In this document: positions 10,004 to 22,275 of the stretch, piece by piece
Layout of the letters: each line of letters opens with the position of its first letter
Numbering within the stretch: position 1 is the first letter of the stretch
NCBI GenBank assembly: GCA_038503035.1
Contig: JAVSML010000995.1
Location: 434,001-498,000, forward strand
DNA from: Crocodylus rhombifer
Taxonomy: Eukaryota; Chordata; Crocodylia; Crocodylidae
DNA length: 64,000 nt
Direction: 5' to 3'
Made by a program: the position numbers and the translations under genes
The notes under the pieces: generated by a model
Told to the model about the DNA's origin: nothing
Seen by the model: the letters and a program-made list of their open reading frames with translations, nothing else
The model's database searches: none

Positions 10004-12118
10004 TACAGGATAACCTTTTAAATCCGGTTTTCAAAATTCCAGAATTCTCAGAAATTTGGCATTCTAAAAAAATATAGTATATTACATTATTGCAATAAAA
10101 AAAAGCTTCCAAATAATCCAGAAATTTCTCCGAAATTCTGGTGCTTCTCTGACTGACATTGTTTTTGTTCATCAGCCTACAGCTATTGTTTCGAACAATA
10201 CTCAGTCATGTATATAGTGTTTCATAGTTTTTAGGGTCAGAAGGGACCTGAGCAGATTATCAAGTCCAACCCCCTGCCATGGCCCCAGCCAGTCGACCCC
10301 AGCAAGGTGTACATCTAGCCTCCTCTTATCTGCACACCCTCAGGGTAGGAGCCAGCACCACGTCTCTTGGAAGTTGGTTCCAGATCCTAGCTGCCCCAAC
10401 CGTGAAGTAGCACTCCTGATATCTAGCCTAAATCTACCCTCTGCCAGCTTGTGACCGTTATTTCTAGTCACTCCTGGTAGTGCTCGGGGGAACAGGGACT
10501 TCCCCAGTGCCTGCTGATCCCCCCTGACTAGTTTGTAACAGGCCACTAGATCCCCCCTCAGCCTTCTCTTGTGGAGACTTAACAGGTTCAGGTCTCTGAG
10601 CCTCTCCTCGTAGGGCCTGCCCTGCTGCCCCCGATCATGTGAGTGGCCCTCCTCTGGACCCTCTCCATGCTGTCCACATCCCTCTTGAAGCACGGAGCCC
10701 AGAACTGGACGCAGTACTCCAGCTGCAGCCTGACCAGTGCCACATAGAGGGGGAGTATCACCTCCTTGGACCTGCTTGAGAGGCGTCTATGGATGCATGA
10801 CAAGGTGCAGTTGGCCTTCCTGACTGCATCCCCACACTGTCGGCCCATGTTCATCTTGGCATCAATGATGACTTCAAGACCCTTTTCTGCCTCTGTACTG
10901 ATGAGAAGGGAGTTCCCCAGCCTGTAGGTATGGTGCTAATTGTTCCTCCCCAGGTGCATCACCTTGTACTTGTTACTGTTGAATCCCATCCTATTCTCAT
11001 CTGCCCACCCCTGTAACCTGTCTAAGTCTGATTGTAGCCTATTCCTCCCTTCTAGCTTGCCCACATCCCCCCACATCTTAGTGTCATCAGCAGATTTGAA
11101 CAGGGTGCTATTTACTCTCTCGTCCAAGTCACTGATAAAGATGTTGAACAGTGCGGGCCTGAGGACCAAGCCCTGCAGAACCCCACTGCCCACATCCCTC
11201 CAGGTCGAAAATGACCCATCCACTACCACTCTCTGGGTGCAGCCCTCCAGCCAGTTGGTAACCCATTTGACTGTGTAGGTGTTAACACCACAGTCCCCCA
11301 GTTTCCTAATGAGAACGGGGTGAGAGACAGTGTCGAAGGCCTTCTGAAAGTCCAGAAAGACTATGTCCATTGCTACCCCTGCATCTAAGGATTTGGTGAT
11401 CTGGTCGTAGAAGGCCACCAGGTTGGTGTGACAGGATCTGCCGCTAATGAACCCGTGTTGGTTTCCCCTAAGCATAATCTCCCCTGCTGGCCCCTCGTGG
11501 ATATGCGCCAGAATAATTCTCTCAAAAAGCTTATCCAGAATCGAGGTGAGACTAACTGGTCTATAGTTTCCCAGGTCCTCCTTCCGCCCTTTTTTGAAGA
11601 TGTGAACCACGTTGGCCCTCTTCCAGTCCTCTGGTACCCCACCAGAGCACCAGGAGTGCTTGTAAAGCCGTGCCAGGGGTCCCACAATGACCTCAGCCAA
11701 TTCCCTCAGTACTCGAGGGTGGAGATTGTCTGGACCAGCTGATTTGAATACATCCAGTCCATCCAGAAGTTCCCTAACTAGTTCCTCACTAACCCTTGGC
11801 CTAGGTGCACCTCCCCTGAGGTTTAAGGGGGGCCCAGAGGGGGGGTGGCTGTTCCGGTCCCTGCTCAGGAAAATAGAGGCAAAGAAATCATTAAATATAT
11901 TAGCTTTGTCATCTGGTGTGAAGACCAAATTTCCTAGCGTGTCCTGCAGGGGCCCCGCATTACCCAGAACCTTCTTTTTGCCCCCTATGTATTTAAAAAA
12001 GGACTTCTTGTTTTGTCCTAAGGCTATTCACTTTCCTTATGTTTCAAAAATCTGGAATTTTCAAATTTCTAATAGGTGCTAGGTCCGGAGGATGCTAGAT
12101 TTATGCGGTTATACTGTA
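10004..12118. mobile_element. pogo/Tigger-like DNA element split by a CR1
   Basis: The left edge tacaggataacc (10004) is mirrored by ggttatactgta ending at 12118, and the outermost TA fits pogo-type target sites. After the edges both arms carry a related atccgg...aaaattcc string. The left arm (10004-10220) and right arm (about 12025-12118) are separated by the antisense CR1, so this element is the older one. No transposase is visible, and it is probably a non-autonomous copy. Confidence 0.6.
10221..12022 (-). mobile_element. CR1 LINE, antisense, 5'-truncated, RT region largely intact
   Basis: Reading on the minus strand, the element starts within ORF2 (FFKYIGGKKKVLGNAG, just above 11928). 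An open frame of 330 residues follows (11928-10936), with the RT motifs SAGPDNLHPRVLREL, NYRPVSLTS, LDFQKAFDTVSH, and a catalytic box reading SADD. The usual GVPQGSVL block reads GVLQGLVL, so a key Pro is lost. The C-terminal part continues in another frame (10854-10588 and 10693-10340), so frameshifts are present. The 3' UTR and terminal repeats lie at 10221-10330. This is a different CR1 subfamily from the two sense copies. Confidence 0.93.
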
Positions 12119-12395
12119 CAGCCCTAGATCCCTAAAATATTAGTAAAGCTTCTAGTTTCTTTTCATCTGAAATGTGCATCTTATTATATGTGATGATGCA
12201 CCACACCAACTGCACCTCCCTTTTCAAAGTCCTAGATCCTCCCATAGGTCTTGGTGTAAAATTAATAAAAAATGATGAATTCAAAATGAAAACAAATCTG
12301 TTTGTACACTTTAAGCAGCAATCCCTGATAAAACAAGGGAAAATGTTGCCTAAAATTCTATGCAGTGAAATTAAAGGCAGACAAAATATGTGCAC

Positions 12396-12437
12396 ACGTA
12401 ATAAAGTGGAAATGCCACGTAATAAAGTGGAAATGCC
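12396..12437. repeat. Perfect 21-bp tandem duplication
   Basis: The unit acgtaataaagtggaaatgcc occurs twice without a mismatch, so the duplication is probably recent. Confidence 0.95.
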
Positions 12438-13143
12438 ATTTTTGGGGCCATACTTAACCTATGGAATTCCTATTGCAGGAGGTAGTCTAACACTGTGGTT
12501 GGACTTGGGAACAGCTGGATAACTATGACCCATTAATAACCCAAGAGGATATTCAAGGTTGTCTTTGTTTGGAAGATTTACACTAAAACGTATAAACTGG
12601 TCATCTTTAGGTGTTTGGTTTTTTTCACCCCTCTTCTGCTCAATCATTCAATATGTCTTTTTTGGAGAGGCAGGTCCCTAGGCTAATATATTTGGCTATC
12701 ATGTTGCTGAGCATGATGAAATGTTTAAATCAAAACATAATGTTAGCTTGGGTTCTTGTAATTTCAAAACTTAAGGAATGAAAGAAGAATATTTTATTAT
12801 TGAAAGCAATCTTTTTAAAATATTGTACCCATAGAATCATTTGACTGCTTAAAATTCAATGCCTATAAATCCTAGTTGATTTAATTGGTAGATGTCTGAT
12901 GGTTAAGAAATACTTAAATGAGAGAAGTTGAATGACTTTACTGGGCTTATCCCAGGAAATATAGATTGATATTAAAGCTGAGTAATTGCCTAAAAATTAT
13001 GAAGTTAAGTCTCTAATACATTTTAATTGCACTTGAGCATTAATTGTACAGTTATTGTCTTTTATTTGAATGCATAAATACGAAAATAATTAGTTAATGC
13101 TATACCTGCGTAGACTGATTGAACATATAGAGGACTTGAGGAT

Positions 13144-13213
13144 TCCCATGTGGTTCAGTGGTAGAATTCTTGTGTAGTGCACAGAAGATCTGGGTTCGAT
13201 TCCCAGACACTTG
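13144..13213 (+). pseudogene. tRNA-Gly-like sequence (pseudogene or SINE head)
   Basis: An A-box tggttcagtggtagaattct and a B-box ggttcgattcc are present at tRNA spacing. The T arm is perfect: ctggg and cccag around ttcgatt (13190-13206). Both boxes match tRNA-Gly best. The acceptor stem does not pair (tcccatg against acacttg) and the anticodon arm is degraded, so this is not a working tRNA. About 200 bp of unrelated sequence follows, which may be a SINE body. Confidence 0.75.
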
Positions 13214-14853
13214 TATAACTACACCTATGGAAGCACGAAACATCTGGACTTAGTCTGGTCTTTAGGTTCTGTCTCAGTGGCCGAAAGGGAGGATGGAAGG
13301 TTTGGGCAGTCTCCATTTCTCTGAAAATTCCTGCTCGGGCATATGCATCGAAGGTCTGGGTGGCTCTCATGTATACATCATGATCCAGGAGGATTGATGA
13401 TTGCCACAGAGGAATCGAAAATATTTATAGTTGTTTCATAGATTATTGCATAATGCACTTTGTAAAGTGCTTGAACTTTAATTAAACCAATTGGACATGG
13501 TTTAATAAAAGATTTGGTATAGTATAAAACAATGTCATTCCTTTGTCTCATCAGTTACGGTAAAAATTGCATTGGCAGTTTAATTACATTGACCTTGCAT
13601 GTAATTAAAAAAAATAGAAAGCAAAGCAACTTTAAAACAGTTTGTGGTGAAGAAGTCAGTGACCTTATTCTGCTTAGCTCCAGACCTTTTTGCAAGTTGT
13701 AGAATGCTCAATTTCAGTGAAGCTGGGAGTATTCTACAACTTAAAAGCTTGCGAAGTTCCTGTTGTTGGAATGCAAAAGATGATCCAGCCAATTTTAAAA
13801 ATTAATCCCTATGCTTTCAAAATTGTACTTTTTGGGGCATTATAAAGAACGGGTAGGGAAATAATCCATTTCATCATACTTTAAACAGTATAAAGACTCT
13901 AAACAATATAAATATTTTAGATGATTCTAATTAATAACAGTAAGTTGTCATCTTTTATGTGGAGGAGTACTAGAAAGAAATGAGAGAGAGAGATTTTTCA
14001 AGTAGGTTTCACAGATATGGTGGAATGGTAAGACTTGAGAATCTTATGTTCTCCTCTAGACTCTGGAAGGGTGGGATTGTGTTCACACTCCTCTTCCTTA
14101 TCCCCTCCAGTCTGTCCTCGTCCACCCAGTTCCAACTTCTGTTCCTCATCCCAGTCCCAGTTTACTTGCACAGAAAGTCATAGGCACCACCACTTCAGAG
14201 TCCTAGTTCCCTCAACTTCTTCCTTATCTTCCTTCAGGTTTCATTCACTGCCCTTCCAATTTAAGATGTTTGTTTTTCCTACCAGAAAAAATCTGCAGGC
14301 CCCATAACCTTGCTGAAACTTTGCCAAAATTATTGCAGGACCATGGCAAGACAGATATATCTATGTAATTATCTTGTATGCTCTTGTTTGCAATGTCACC
14401 TGAACCAGGGGATTCCCAAGGCCACAGACATTTCAGAAGGAATTGCTTGCATCTGAGTAAGGAAAATTATGGAATGTACAATTTGTTCATCATGCAAGAA
14501 TACAGATCAGAAAGATTGTTAGGTCATTTTATCTGAGGAAACATCATCAGACATATCCAGTAGTGCTCTTTCTGCTTCTGTTTTTCAGTAGCTTAAGTAA
14601 AAAAGCTTCTGTCTTGCCTTCACTCCTCTTTTTTTTGAAGCATTTCATAATATAATTGTTCCCATAATTGCAGCAGGAAAAAATTCTCAAAATTCAGACT
14701 AAATTTTATTCCACTTAGACTGAAGGATGTAGCTTTGCAACATTGCCAGAGTAGTAGTAAAACATTTCTTTGGATTGGGCAGAGACGGTACTTAGCTGCA
14801 TTAATCCATGTCTTTGAAAATATTCAGTTTCAGTAATGGGTCTTCCTTTAAGA

Positions 14854-15682
14854 CAGGGGTGTCCAACCTTTTTGAATGTGGGGCTAGATCATGAACTTTT
14901 TATCACCCAGTGGGCCTGCAGGGGCGGGTGCTCTTGAGGCCTGTCCAGTCTGCTGCGGATTGGGGGCACTGGGGTCAAGGGAGACCGCTTGACCCCGCCG
15001 TGTCCTCCCTGCCACGTGGGCAGCCTCAAGCATGCTCCCACACCTGTGCACCTGGGCTCAGCAGCCGGGGGACACGTGGGGACCCTACAGGGGGGTGTGG
15101 GACGTGCAGGGACACCCCCCTGCTCCCTCTCCCTCGGGGCAGCCCGAGCCTGACTGGCAGGTCTTCCTCCCTCCCTGGAGCCCACGACTCGCCACCCCCA
15201 GTGCGATGTCTGTGAGCACGGGGGGATGCAGGGAGGGGAGGTGGGAGTGGTGCTGGCTTCCTGCCCTGACAGCCACAGCAGCAGGGTGGCAGCATCTCCC
15301 ATGGGCCCAGCTGCAGCATCCCTCCAAGCCAGCATCTGCGCCCACCCACCCGCTGCACTGTGACCTGCTTCAGCCTGCACGGCTGGTGGGGACTGGCACA
15401 GGGCGGGGCCGGCATGCAAATGAGGATGGGAGGGGCAGAGCTAGGAAGGGACGGGGTGAAATGGGGGGGGAGCTACACTGCGTCGGCAACGTCAAGTGGA
15501 CCTACATGTGGGAACCTTGTCCCTCCAGCAGCCATTAGGAAGCTGCTGAGAGGCTGGGGGAGGGACAAGGGGTGGGAACGAAAGTAAACAGTGTTCACTT
15601 TCGTTTTCCGTTGCAGCTTCCTAATGGCTCAGAAAATGGGCCTCAGAAAATGGCTTGGCGGGCCGCATGTTGGACAAGCCTG
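14854..15682. mobile_element. GC-rich hAT element with perfect 8-bp target duplication
   Basis: The 829-bp element begins caggggtgtccaac and ends gttggacaagcctg. CTTTAAGA is duplicated on each side (14846-14853 and 15683-15690). The interior is very GC-rich and produces several long overlapping open frames on both strands, none with a recognisable domain. Near the right end, about 15525-15625, an internal inverted repeat around cattaggaagctgc and gcagcttcctaatgg forms a hairpin. It is a non-autonomous copy. Confidence 0.9.
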
Positions 15683-15823
15683 CTTTAAGAAGTACCATGC
15701 TTGCTACTTTCTAACAAAACTTGGTGTAGTGTTCTGGTCATCTTATTAAGTAATTATGTGCAAAAATAAATCCTAATTGTCACTGAAAAATGTTAAGATG
15801 CACTTGGAATTGATTTAATAGAG

Positions 15824-15999
15824 CAGCGGTTCTCAAACTCTGACAGATTGTGCACCACCAATTTAAAATGATACAAATTTAAGTACCATCAGCAAATTTT
15901 TGTCATATAAAGTAATTATAATATATCTGTTGGCACATACCACTGACAGGTTGCTTGTGTACCATTGGTGGTACATGTACCACAGATTGGGAACCGCTG
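15824..15999. mobile_element. Small hAT MITE
   Basis: Ends cagcggttctcaaac and gggaaccgctg are inverted. The interior holds typical accacca and gtaccac strings. The flanking 8-mers match only 5 of 8, consistent with an old insertion. Confidence 0.75.
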
Positions 16000-17297
16000 C
16001 AGTAGAAAATATGCTCAAAATATGCTAATTTAAAAATAATTTTAATTATTTATTATGAAGAGGATTTGAATTTGAACCACTCTGTCCAGTTATTAATGTT
16101 GGATGTTAAGGAAAGTATTAGCCTGCATATTCAACAGGGTTTTAATATGCTAAATTTTTAATTTTGAAGTGAAATATTTGTTTTTTGGCTGGTTGAAAGA
16201 AGTCAGGAAAGAAGAGTATTGATACTAAAAATGTTAAATTGCTTAGTGTTGTTTAATTGATACTAGCTATACTTAAAAAACCCTTAAAATAAAAACTTAA
16301 CCTTACATAAAAATGTAATTTTTAATATAAAAATCCAGTTCAAGACTGTGAAGGGAGAGGTGTTTTCTATCTGGCTGCCCTTTCACAGAAATAAATTAAA
16401 TACTAATAAATAGCTTTCTTCTACTTTAGAGGGATAAGAAGTAATATGTTTTCAGGTATCTGGATAAAATCTCAGATTCTGTGATGTGACATATTTATTT
16501 TGCCAAATGTTAAGTCTGACATTTCTCTTTAATAATTTGTTTGCTGTTTCTGGTTTTCGCACATCATCATTACAATATTTCTGGTGCTCTGTGAGTGTAA
16601 TTTAGCTCTCTTTGATCATTTCAACTCTTCGACAAGATGATAAACAATAGTTAAACTTTCTAGAACTAAACTTTCAACTTTTCCATTTGCCTGGATCCTG
16701 GGGGCATTTTTTTAAGCATTAGTTTCAGTATTTAATTCTGTCTGTTTTGTGTCTGTTCATCTCGCTTCTTCTTTAATAATGTGACCAGATGTTTTTAAGT
16801 TTTGGCACCCAGGCATCAATTCCACAAAAGATCTAAGCATGTTCAACAGAGAACTACTAAAATAATAGGACTTGCTTAAATAAATTACTTTTATAGTTAA
16901 TTTGCTAAATTGGGACATGAAAATATTATTCTATTCGTACTGATTTATGTACTGCTCTGTCATCCTTTCATGTATTTGGAAGACTAATGGAAAGGAAAAA
17001 AAAAGTATTTTCGCATCTCAAACACGATCGTGGTCTAAATTTAGAAATTGGCAAAACATTTCAGATTTTATTTGTTGACACAATTGTTTACATTGTACAA
17101 TGGCCTTTTCACTTTCTGAACTGTTTCCCACATCAAGTTCTCATGTCCTGGATTCATGATATGAAATCACTTGACATGGTTTTTAATTCCTGTTGGGCAT
17201 AAGCAAATGGAAGCCTTTCTTGTCTTTAACTTCAGATTTGTTGTTGGGAACATGAGTATAAATACTTTGGGGGAAACATGAAGTTAAAGTATAGGAA

Positions 17298-17870
17298 ATC
17301 ATAGAGAAGTAGGGCTGGAAGGGACCTCTATAAGTCATCTAGTCCAACCATTTGCCAGAGGCAGAATCATCCCTCTCCAAACTAATCCTGTGGGAATCCA
17401 TTGCCTAACTTCTTAGCAAAAACTACAGTCAAACTAGGCACAACGGAAGACATAACATCCTAACCTACCACACCCACTGTTTCTGAGGAGAGGAAAAAAA
17501 TTCCCCCTTGCCCCATGTGGCAACCAGCAAAGCAGCATAGGAAATACCCATAGAGGAGCATAAGCATAGCTGTGCTTAGATCATTTTGGACCAGTGCCTC
17601 TCCAACCTGTTTTTGAACGCCTCTAGTGATGGAGAGTCCACCACTTCCTTAAGCAGCCTATTCCATTGCCTCACTGTTCTAACAGTGAAGTTTTTCCTTC
17701 TGTCCACTCTAAACTTACTTTGCGGCAACTTTAAGTCTTTGGTCTGTATCCTTCTCTGTGCAGCAAGAGAGAAAAGGTGTTCTCCCTCTTCTTTATGGCA
17801 GCCTTTCGAGTATTTCAAGACTGCTTTTATATCTTCTCTTAAATGCCTTTTCTGCTTAATAAATAGTCAT
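17298..17870 (-). mobile_element. CR1 LINE 3' fragment, antisense, old
   Basis: The + strand reads agggctggaagggacctcta...agtcatctagtccaacc, the complement of a CR1 3' end. On the minus strand 17818-17576 encodes a CR1 C-terminal remnant (FRVDRRKNFTVRTVRQWNRL). It is divergent from the three long copies. Confidence 0.85.
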
Positions 17871-19974
17871 TAATTTAACAATATGATCTTCTCATTCATC
17901 CACATTTACAGTATTCCTTTCTTCCTTTGGGCTAGGAAAAGTGGTTTGCCACTGCCGTTACTTTCCTTCCCCATGTTTAGCCTCAAAGAATAGAGTTGCT
18001 ATGTGATCATAATATTGTGTACAAATCCAGTGTTTGACAGCTTAGCATCCAGTAGGATACTTAAAAAATTGGACAGATTTTTCGGTGGGGGGGCTGGAAT
18101 CAATTTTTTTTGGTGTCGCTTGCAAAATAGGGAAAATACGATTGAAGACCTGAATGCTGTTGGTTTTGTTTTTTTGTGGCCTTACAAGGTACTTCCCTTT
18201 TTTGTGAGACTGCAAATGATCTAAATGCTGTTCAGCATTCTTGCCAGCCCCACACTGAATTCCCCAATGGCTAGCAGATAATTGTACACATACTTTCCCA
18301 ATGCATAGTAGTTTCCCAGTGGCTATTCAGGCAACATGTACGTGTAAAACTGACAATGATAATGGATCTGTCATACTGTTGATGCTGTTTTTGGTAATGG
18401 TTCTTCTAGCATCATAGGGTTTGTTTCCCCCCTGAAGAGGATTTTAAAATAGAAGACTTGCAGCAACCTAATCTGCACTTGCTCGTTAGTGATGCTTTTT
18501 CCGTCAGCATAGGTCAACCCTTAGAAGCCATCCTCAATCTTTTAATGATAAAGGACAGCATCTTTATTTGCTGCAAGTAATTTAGTTATAAATAACCATA
18601 TGCATCTTGACCAAAATAGTATGAGTTTCTCTTTATAATTTTATATAATGTATTTGTTTTTGTGCTTGCAATGTATTTGATATTATAACTCTGTTAAAAG
18701 TATAAAAGATTGTAATGATAAAAGTAAAAGAAATTAAAATGCATGGTGTGGACAGTATAAAAAAGCCTAAGTAGGAATTAAATAAAAAAGATGCATTTTG
18801 CAGAGACTTTAAAAGCACAGAAGAGTTATCTTTTTGGCCTTAATTGGTAAAAGATATTCAAAAGCATCTGGGCCAGCTACTAATAGAGAGAGTACTTCAT
18901 TCAGAGAGTGGTAGTTTCTTTTCTACTTCTAACATGGAGTTTTCTTAGTGCAGTACATGAAATTGGTGTTTGAGGTAGCTGGTCTTACAGTCACTGACTG
19001 ATGTGTATAGCTCTCATTTTCAAGAAGGAAATTGGGAGACTGGTTAAATGTGGGTCTCCAACTCTACCTAGTCTCTGCTAACCTAGTTTTATGGAATATG
19101 GCTTATTGTTGATTGTGCTTCTTACTGCAGATAACTAGCAAACATCTTTGTTTTGTTTTGTCTTTTCCTAGCATGTGATATTTGGGTACTGGCTACCAAG
19201 TGTTGCTTGGTAACCCGTCAGGAATAAATCCCACGTATTGGCTTAGTTCTGCTTACTCCGTATTCATGGATGGTATCCACACAGGCCATTAGGCAGCAGA
19301 ACCTTTTCTCTAGTTCGGGCCTGTAGAATTGTATAAAGATTCCCCTTGATGCCATTCACTTCTGAAGAAGTTGGAGATCTTAAATGTAAGCACTGTACGA
19401 CTGAAGGACAGAAAAAATGTACTGCATGTGCCTGGCTGATCGTCCTATAGATCCTACTGTTGAAATGCTGTGATAGGAACTACTGTATGAAAAGTGGATG
19501 TCTGAAGCTAATCGCAGGCAAGTCAGCAACAATATCAGTACATTAAGGGGAGCACACTTTAAAAAACTGGCCAATAAAATATCATTCTCAAAAAGTGCCT
19601 GGCCCACTGTTGTCACAGTGGTTCATGACTTAAATCTTTTTTTGGATACCCAGATTGTAGGAGTATCTCAAATTACTTCCATTTCCAGCGTTTCCAGGAG
19701 ACTGTGGCCTGTCTTCTTGCAGTAACACAGGCATTTATGGCTTCTAGGTTTAATGCAGCATACTATGCCTAATAACGCAACCGGAGACTCTAAAGTAAAC
19801 TTCACTTTGTGAAGAGTACACCAAACTATCTGCTGAGCAGTTATTTCATTTAACCAAGAGCGAGAGGAGGGTCAGAGAGGAGACATGAAATAATGAAAAG
19901 CAGTGCCTGTTTAAACATTTTTGGTGCACTGTGTTTTAAAATTGTTCTGTGGTTTTGGATGCCCCAGTTTTTGG

Positions 19975-20430
19975 ATGCCCCAGCTGACATTTTGAATGAT
20001 CTTATTCCTGTCCCTTTGCTAACTTCTGTTGGGTTTAATGATCTGTGCTGTTTAACGATCTCTTCCCCTCTGAATGGGGGTCAGACTAATCATTATGTTT
20101 GGGGCCAGGAAGAAATTTTACCCCATGGTTGGCTCGGTAGACTGGGGATTTTTGCCTCTCTCTGTAGCAAGGGGTTTGACCCTCTTCCTCGGATCTCTTG
20201 AACATATTTTAATAAACCTTGTACCAGCAGGACACTGACTGCTGTTGTTCCCTGGCTTTACCTGTGGCAGGTTACGATGCTATGCCTAGTGGTTGTGTGA
20301 CAGGGTTAACTGTAGTTTTGGTAATAGTTTAGACAAGGATTTGTTTGGAATTGTTTGAATATAAATGATCCTGCCTCAGGCAGGGGGCTGGATTAGAGGT
20401 CTCTTCCAAGCCCTGCTTTTCTAAGTGACC
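19975..20430 (+). mobile_element. CR1 3' UTR-like remnant
   Basis: It includes ggccaggaagaaattttacc, then cctctctctgtagcaaggg, and ends with caggcagggggctggattag...tctcttccaagccctg, the CR1 3' terminal signature. No RT coding remains. Confidence 0.7.
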
Positions 20431-21208
20431 TCATTAATGTAAAATTTCTGTATTTTGTGTATCTGCTGCCATTATAAGTAACAATTAGATATCACAAATG
20501 AAAAAGCAGAGGAAAATTCTTCACTCTTTTTTTTGCATCTAATCTTGTACCTTCAACAGTGCTGTGTTTAGTCTGTTTTTGCTATGTTTGTAGTAGTAAA
20601 GGCCTTTCAAGAAAAGAATACAAATGAGATGCTAATACTGTAACAGCAGGGAGAAGAACTCTGCAGGTGTGTATCTTCCTGTGCTTCCTGGATTTCAGAT
20701 TAATAGTGTTCCTTTTAAACTTCTCATCATACTCTGCTGTCAGTTGAACTATTTTTTTTATTATATAATTTCATTAAATTCTCTTTTCTTGGCTGTCACC
20801 ACCACCTTCTCTTCATCTTCCTCCTCCAGCTTTCTGATAGTTCCTGGCTGATGGCCTGGAACCATTCTGGGATGTTGTGCAAGGCCAGGGAGGCTTCTAG
20901 CTGGTTCCTGTCCTTTCAGGGAGGCAAGCTGTCTGTCTTTCAGCCTAGGGTACAGAGAGATGCAGTTGACCATGAAGGTGTATCTGGCAGGCTAACCAGA
21001 AACTCCAGCTGGGAAGAGCAGATCCAGTCAAATCAGGAATTGCTTCAGTGATGGGGCGTATGTGAAATGGATCCCAGAAGGATCCCCCAAGATGATTTTC
21101 TCCAGTCTCAGACTTCTGCAGTAGAGGCACTTCTATCAGGGAACATGATGGTGCCTTCCCACTGCCATGCACCTTGGGAAGAAACCCGCAGAGAGGAACT
21201 AACGAGAG

Positions 21209-21482
21209 CAGTGATTCTCAGCCAGGGTGCTGTGCCTTGAGATTCTTTTAAGGGCTCTATGAGGTGCCATGCAGCGTTAGCAGTGCTAGGCAGGCAAACA
21301 TGATGCACAAGATAAACCTGGAGATTTCAAATACGAATCCATAGTATTACAAACATTTTGACCTGTGGTGGGCTTTTTGCAACAGAATTCCTTTATTCTT
21401 TTTGTCATCAAAACTCAAGTGAAAGCCAAGAGTTGCCATTTTCCAAGGGGTGTCTCAACTCTAACGAGGTTGGAAGCCACTA
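21209..21482. mobile_element. hAT MITE with near-perfect target duplication
   Basis: It starts cagtgattctcagcc and ends ggttggaagccacta. The flanking 8-mers are aacgagag (21201-21208) and aactagag (21483-21490), matching 7 of 8. The interior carries ggtgctgtgcc and ctatgaggtgcc strings seen in related elements near 29921 and 60107. Confidence 0.8.
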
Positions 21483-22265
21483 AACTAGAGAGCCAAGGTA
21501 GAGCAGCTGCAGAAGCAGCCAAGCCAGGGGCCTTTTGCTAAAACCTCCCACAGTTCCTGATTTTAAGCTTTCTTCTGCCCCACACCTTTTTGACTGTTTG
21601 CTTCAGCTTTTGTCTGCAACCCTAATCACTTCCTTTTACACTTGTCCCCTTTAGATTCTTCTCTCCGTTTCTAGTTTACTGATTCCATCCTTCCTATTCC
21701 CGCTTAGTAAACCAACTCTTTACCCTCTCAAAAATGTTAGGCAGCAGCATGATGTTTGCCACGATCATATTAATTTACTCTATTTTATACCCTTCTCTCA
21801 CCCTGAGGCTAAGTACAGACAGTCAAAAACCCTGAGGCTGAATCAGTTCAGTCTTTGCAGGTCAGTCAAAGCTGTCTAGATTGAACCAATATGCAATATG
21901 ATTCTGGAAATGCAGTCACAAGCTTGCAGTGACCCAGGCCAGAAGCAGAGGGCACTAAACCTGCTGGGCGGGAGCACAGCTTGGGCCATGGCTAGCCTAC
22001 CCACCACAGGCAACTAGTAGAGAGTGCGTGGGTGCACGTGTCCCTCCCTGATGACCAACACTGATGCTGTCAGTAGGGCTGGTGCCCCCTCTGTCAGGGC
22101 TGCAGTCATCGGTGGCTTCTGTAGGTGCCCCCCCCTTTCCCTCCCCCCCCCCCGATTCAGGAGGCACCAGTTACTTATGCTGCCCACCTTGAAGGGGGGG
22201 TTTGTGGAAGAGGTGCAAAATATTGTGGGATGCTAGGAGACTGTGAGTTAACTTGGATCTGGGGG

Positions 22266-22275
22266 NNNNNNNNNN
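22266..22275. other. Assembly gap (10 N) inside a G run
   Basis: Ten N bases sit between two runs of G. The true length of the missing sequence is unknown. The gap lies in intron 3 and touches no exon. Confidence 0.99.

Noticed and set aside
13144..13213. Functional tRNA-Gly gene
   Set aside because: The acceptor stem does not pair and the anticodon arm is degraded.
14889..15538. Overlapping frames of 86 to 176 residues on both strands
   Set aside because: They all lie inside the GC-rich hAT element, overlap each other in several frames and show no domain.
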